From: Mesobacillus maritimus
Lineage (GTDB): Bacteria > Bacillota > Bacilli > Bacillales > Cytobacillaceae
DNA length: 64,000 bases
Direction: 5' to 3'
NCBI RefSeq assembly: GCF_023715205.1
Contig: NZ_JAMBNR010000001.1
Span: 310,001 to 374,000, forward strand
The translations under genes were made by a program, and so were the position numbers. The notes beneath the pieces are model-generated. The model saw nothing but the letters and a program-made list of their open reading frames with translations, was not told the DNA's origin and made no database searches. Of this stretch, positions 61,267-64,000 are shown one piece after another. Every line of letters begins with the position of its first letter. The stretch's first letter is position 1.

Positions 61267-62385
61267 CTATATTGGAATGTTAACCTCTATTTTTGTACCT
61301 TTACCGGGAATGCTTTCTAACGAGAAAGACCCATTCAATGATTCTGTTCGTTCTTTCATATTCTTAAGCCCTAACGATGGGAGATTCAACGTTTCGTTAT
61401 AATGAAATCCACAGCCCTGATCTTCAATAATCATCGTTACATTATGTTGGTAACTTTTTAAACGTAAGCTAGTTTTTGTGCTTTGTGCATGTTTTTTGCA
61501 ATTTGCTAGTGCCTCTTGACCAATCCGCCATAAAGCTTCTTCCATTTTCCCAGGTATACAGATGATCCCCGACACTTTGGTGTCTACTTCTAGCCCTATC
61601 ATGTCTCCATAACTGCTTAAGGCATTAGCGATTCCATTTTCTAACCCTTGTGGTCGTAGTTGCCAAATTAACGCTCTCATCTCACCGAGTGCGTCTTGAG
61701 CTAAATCTTGGATGTACCGAAACGTTTGTTTGACTTCCTCTGTGTCGGTCAACTCGACACCAGCGCGGGCTGTTAAATTGAGTGAAAACAAAAGCTGATT
61801 GACTGAATCATGCAGATCTCTTGCCAAGCGGTTTCGTTCTGTAACAAGTGCATGTTCTTGCTCCTGCTGAGTAAGTTGAATCCGCTTTAATGCCGTGCCA
61901 ACTTGAAGTGCGACGGCCTCTAACAAGGCTAATTCTTCCGGTTCAAAGTAGGTTTTATTTGGTGACCCTACATTGAGCAATCCAAAACGTTCATTTCCAG
62001 CTCCAAGAGGGACTGTTGCATGGTGAGACAAACCGCAAGTTGCTCCTGCATTTTCTTCTATAGCTGTTTCAATTCGCTGACATTCGATGATATTCGTTGC
62101 TTTCTTTAATTTTTGATTTCGGTATCGGTTCACACACCAGCAATCACCCTCGCACATCCGTCGAAAATTCTTTTGTGCCAAAGCAGGAGGTAAGGCCTCA
62201 TAGGCAACCATCTGATATTTCCCATTCCCATCAATCAAGAAAATCCAACCTGTTTTTAGTCCGGTTACATGTAAAAGTTTTTTTAACACTTCCTTAAGGA
62301 CCTGATCCATTTCGGTACCTTCATTTAAGAGTTCAGCAATTTCTTTTAATATCACAAGTTTTTTTGATTTAGCATCATCTGCCAT
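61267..62385 (-). CDS. yhcY: GAF-domain histidine kinase with conserved cysteines (YhcY-like)
   Basis: Cytoplasmic sensor kinase of 372 residues, starting at the ATG at 62385 (GGAGGGG upstream). The open frame to 62514 is probably not translated. Residues about 15-165 form a GAF domain with Cys78, Cys82, Cys84, Cys102 and Cys117 (CEGDCWCVN, IIECQRI, ATCGLSHH). HisKA_3 follows, with the phosphoacceptor His192 (RLARDLHDSVNQLLF), then a HATPase_c domain (EDQGCGF, LGLKNMKERTESLNG). The cysteines could bind a metal, an Fe-S cluster or sense redox state. That is inference. Confidence 0.87.
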   Translation of the reverse strand: MADDAKSKKLVILKEIAELLNEGTEMDQVLKEVLKKLLHVTGLKTGWIFLIDGNGKYQMVAYEALPPALAQKNFRRMCEGDCWCVNRYRNQKLKKATNIIECQRIETAIEENAGATCGLSHHATVPLGAGNERFGLLNVGSPNKTYFEPEELALLEAVALQVGTALKRIQLTQQEQEHALVTERNRLARDLHDSVNQLLFSLNLTARAGVELTDTEEVKQTFRYIQDLAQDALGEMRALIWQLRPQGLENGIANALSSYGDMIGLEVDTKVSGIICIPGKMEEALWRIGQEALANCKKHAQSTKTSLRLKSYQHNVTMIIEDQGCGFHYNETLNLPSLGLKNMKERTESLNGSFSLESIPGKGTKIEVNIPI

Positions 62386-62592
62386 TTTAAACCCCTCCAC
62401 AATTGCTTCTTGTTCCATTATAACCTGCCTAAGTGCAGTAAACCTCAAATTAAGGACTGAGTTTTCTAAGACTTTAGACCGAAATAACATTAATAAAAAA
62501 ATCATTCTTAACATGTAAGATTAATCAGTACATTGCCGAATGTTGACCTTTTTTTTACAGCTTATACTGAAGGTGTGAAGGAGGCGGTAACG

Positions 62593-62745
62593 ATGAACCT
62601 ATTTGAATTAGAGTACGAGATTAACAGGAGAAAAGAAATAATTGCGGTTGATGAGGTAGACTTCCTACCAAACCATACGCGCCTACTAAAGGATCGGAAA
62701 CAAAGATTATTATATAAACTTTTTAGAATTGATATCGGAATATGA
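62593..62745 (+). CDS. Small basic hypothetical protein
   Basis: A 50-residue protein, MNLFELEYEINRRKEIIAVD...LLKDRKQRLLYKLFRIDIGI, from an ATG with GGAGGCGG upstream. Mostly helical and highly charged. I cannot assign a family. Divergent from the yhcY-like kinase. Followed by a terminator hairpin. Confidence 0.55.
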   Translation: MNLFELEYEINRRKEIIAVDEVDFLPNHTRLLKDRKQRLLYKLFRIDIGI

Positions 62746-62785
62746 TTCGGTTGTAGAAAAGAAAAGGGACTATAAATCTACCAAG

Positions 62786-62818
62786 AAAAAGGGATTCCTT
62801 GGACAACTGGAATCCCCT
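62786..62818 (+). terminator. Intrinsic terminator-like hairpin
   Basis: AAAGGGATTCC / GGAATCCCCTTT stem with one bulge, followed by TCTT. Ends the small gene. Confidence 0.55.
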
Positions 62819-62825
62819 TTTCTTA

Positions 62826-63003
62826 GGCTCTTTTCTCAAACTTTGTTCTTTTTAGAGTAAACAAAAACGATTTAGCTATGATGTCATCCAAAGTAAGTTT
62901 AGAAAAGGAGAAAAGAGCTTATAACCTAAGGAATAACGCAGAAAAGCTTAATGTGTTAAAATCGACTTTAGGATTTTAACCAATAAAATTTATGAAAACA
63001 GCC
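62826..63003 (-). repeat. MITE-like dispersed repeat, complete copy (inverted)
   Basis: About 178 bp. The plus strand starts GGCTCTTTTCTCAAACTTTG (the right-end TIR in reverse complement) and ends TTTATGAAAACAGCC (the left-end TIR in reverse complement). It is therefore inserted opposite to the copies at 44-47 kb. Flanking TCTT on both sides may be a short target duplication. Confidence 0.7.
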
Positions 63004-63014
63004 TCTTGGTATGA

Positions 63015-63605
63015 TTATCTGTATCTTTCTTCCTTAAAAGGGTTGGCTGTCATGCTATACCCCATTTCTTCCCAGAATCCAGGTTCATCCTTTTTCATAA
63101 AACGGATACCTGATGCCCATTTTGTCCCCTTCCACAAATAAAACGTATCTGGTGGAATGAACCTTAGTGGATACCCATGCTTAGGATCTAAATCTACCCA
63201 ATCGTGATGGTCATCTTTCCAGCGATAGACGAATAATGCGTCATCACCCATTAAAGCATCTAAAGGTAAATTGGCACTATATCCAAAACGGTCGCCTTCG
63301 TAATATCCAAAAACCTGAACATATTTAACATCATCGGTAAATTCAACAAGTTTAACGAGCTCCCGGAAGGCTACACCTTCGAAGGTTGTCCCAAATTTTG
63401 ACCAGGTGGTAACACAATGCATGTCCACTGTTGAAATTGTTTTTGGCAACTGCTTAAACTGTTGGTAAGATAGGCTAACCTGCTCTTTCACCTCACCAAA
63501 AAGTTGAAAATCCCATGTTTCTTCATCAAAATGATACACATCACCTACATGAAGAATGGGCCATTTTTCAGTTTCAAATTGACCAGGTGGCAATTGTTTT
63601 CGCAT
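63015..63605 (-). CDS. Molybdopterin-dependent sulfite oxidase-like protein (YuiH-like)
   Basis: A 196-residue protein of the SUOX/MsrP molybdopterin family lacking a signal peptide, similar to B. subtilis YuiH (VPPGQ at the start, FGEV, then HCVTTWSK). The Mo-ligand cysteine is Cys64 in VDMHCVTTWSKFG. Later LPLDALMGDDALFVYRW and DPKHGYPLRFIPPDTFYLWK + GTKWASGIRF are family typical. I start at the ATG at 63605 (GGAAGGGG upstream) rather than 63644. Substrate unknown. No moeA or moa genes are in the window. Confidence 0.88.
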   Translation of the reverse strand: MRKQLPPGQFETEKWPILHVGDVYHFDEETWDFQLFGEVKEQVSLSYQQFKQLPKTISTVDMHCVTTWSKFGTTFEGVAFRELVKLVEFTDDVKYVQVFGYYEGDRFGYSANLPLDALMGDDALFVYRWKDDHHDWVDLDPKHGYPLRFIPPDTFYLWKGTKWASGIRFMKKDEPGFWEEMGYSMTANPFKEERYR

Positions 63606-63871
63606 TTTTTCAACCCCTTCCTTTAAAAACTCTTTCTCATACAATTATTACCGTTAAGACGATATGATTCGCGTACTTTTACCATCGAACTGAAGCATGT
63701 TACTAACATTTTCAAGGCTAAATCTCTTTTCTATCATAGGTTTTTTTCTTAAAAAAATGCAAGTTTCATTAAATCAATGAAAAATCTGACTGTCGCAACA
63801 CAGCAAAAATTCAATCTTACTAAGGAAGTTAAAAAAGGAACCTTTTCCCCCATTAAGGTAAGTATGAAAAA

Positions 63872-63906
63872 AACTGGCTCCACCCCTAGAGGAAAAAGAG
63901 CCAGTT
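63872..63906 (-). terminator. Intrinsic terminator for the gene at the right edge
   Basis: AACTGGCTC / GAGCCAGTT hairpin followed on the minus strand by seven T. It lies 50 nt past the stop of the partial gene at 63959. The remainder of 63606-63958 shows no gene. Confidence 0.75.
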
Positions 63907-63958
63907 ACCATAATCACATGAAACCAACCTTCAGCATGACCGTGGAGATCCCTATCTA

Positions 63959-64000
63959 TTACTGTGGTTCTTTTAATAATCGCCGAAGGACTTTTCCAGA
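63959..64000 (-). CDS. C-terminal end of an AMP-forming acyl-CoA synthetase (partial)
   Basis: Only 13 codons are in the window: SGKVLRRLLKEPQ then TAA. The SGKxLRRxLKE ending is the hallmark of the C-terminal lysine loop of AMP-binding acyl/acetyl-CoA synthetases, whose Lys activates the carboxylate. Strand and frame run off the right edge and a good terminator follows the stop. The substrate class cannot be known from this fragment. Confidence 0.6.
   Translation of the reverse strand, partial: SGKVLRRLLKEPQ

Overview
The window reads as a chromosomal segment of an AT-rich, endospore-forming member of the Bacillaceae. It carries spore-protein genes (sspO, sspP, sspN, tlp), an AbrB regulator and strong purine-rich ribosome binding sites. 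The gene order citB / yneN / sspN / tlp / yneP / yneQ / yneR / plsY / yneT / parE / parC / alsT is largely that known from Bacillus subtilis. Most of the window is core genome. No phage, CRISPR array, rRNA or tRNA gene was recognised.

Layout. 1-3400: vitamin B12 uptake operon (btuF-btuC-btuD, the last running off the left edge) behind a cobalamin riboswitch. 4.0-10 kb: alsT, parC and parE. 10.4-14.3 kb: a membrane-anchored subtilase and a HelD-type helicase, lying between parE and yneT. 14.4-25 kb: yneT, plsY, a HesB-like selenoprotein, a CapA-like protein, the yneR-yneQ-yneP group, a tandem AAA+ ATPase, small spore proteins, a thiol-disulfide oxidoreductase, and a LysR regulator divergent from a purine permease. 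25-29.5 kb: aconitase and sspO/sspP. 29.6-33.5 kb: selA, yqhV, a DUF3231 gene, a SelW-like selenoprotein and selD. 33.6-38 kb: a YitT protein, threonine degradation (kbl-tdh), pssA and abrB. 38.3-43.5 kb: an ABC-F protein and a four-gene ABC importer resembling putative selenate importers. 43.6-64 kb: assorted metabolism (nitroreductase, HD hydrolase, SDR, nitrilase-family enzyme, LD-carboxypeptidase, aspartokinase, Nudix, HAD, lactate oxidase family, aspartase, dipeptidase, nuclease), a MerR-like coiled-coil protein, a YhcY/YhcZ-like two-component system and a YuiH-like molybdoenzyme.

The most striking theme is selenium. Three genes carry an in-frame TGA at a position where the family has cysteine, and each TGA is followed within about 20 nt by a plausible bacterial SECIS hairpin: SelD (Sec18), a SelW-like protein (Sec9, CxxU) and a HesB-like protein (Sec36). 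With SelA and the candidate selenium-oxyanion importer, the window holds much of a selenocysteine pathway. selB and the selenocysteine tRNA gene were not found and should lie elsewhere. Standard gene calling truncates or loses all three selenoproteins.

Non-coding structure includes a family of about 180-bp MITE-like elements with imperfect terminal inverted repeats (at least three near-complete copies, one shorter two-ended copy and three fragments). There is also a cluster of four same-strand DnaA boxes near 45.3 kb and several long inverted repeats in divergent intergenic regions.
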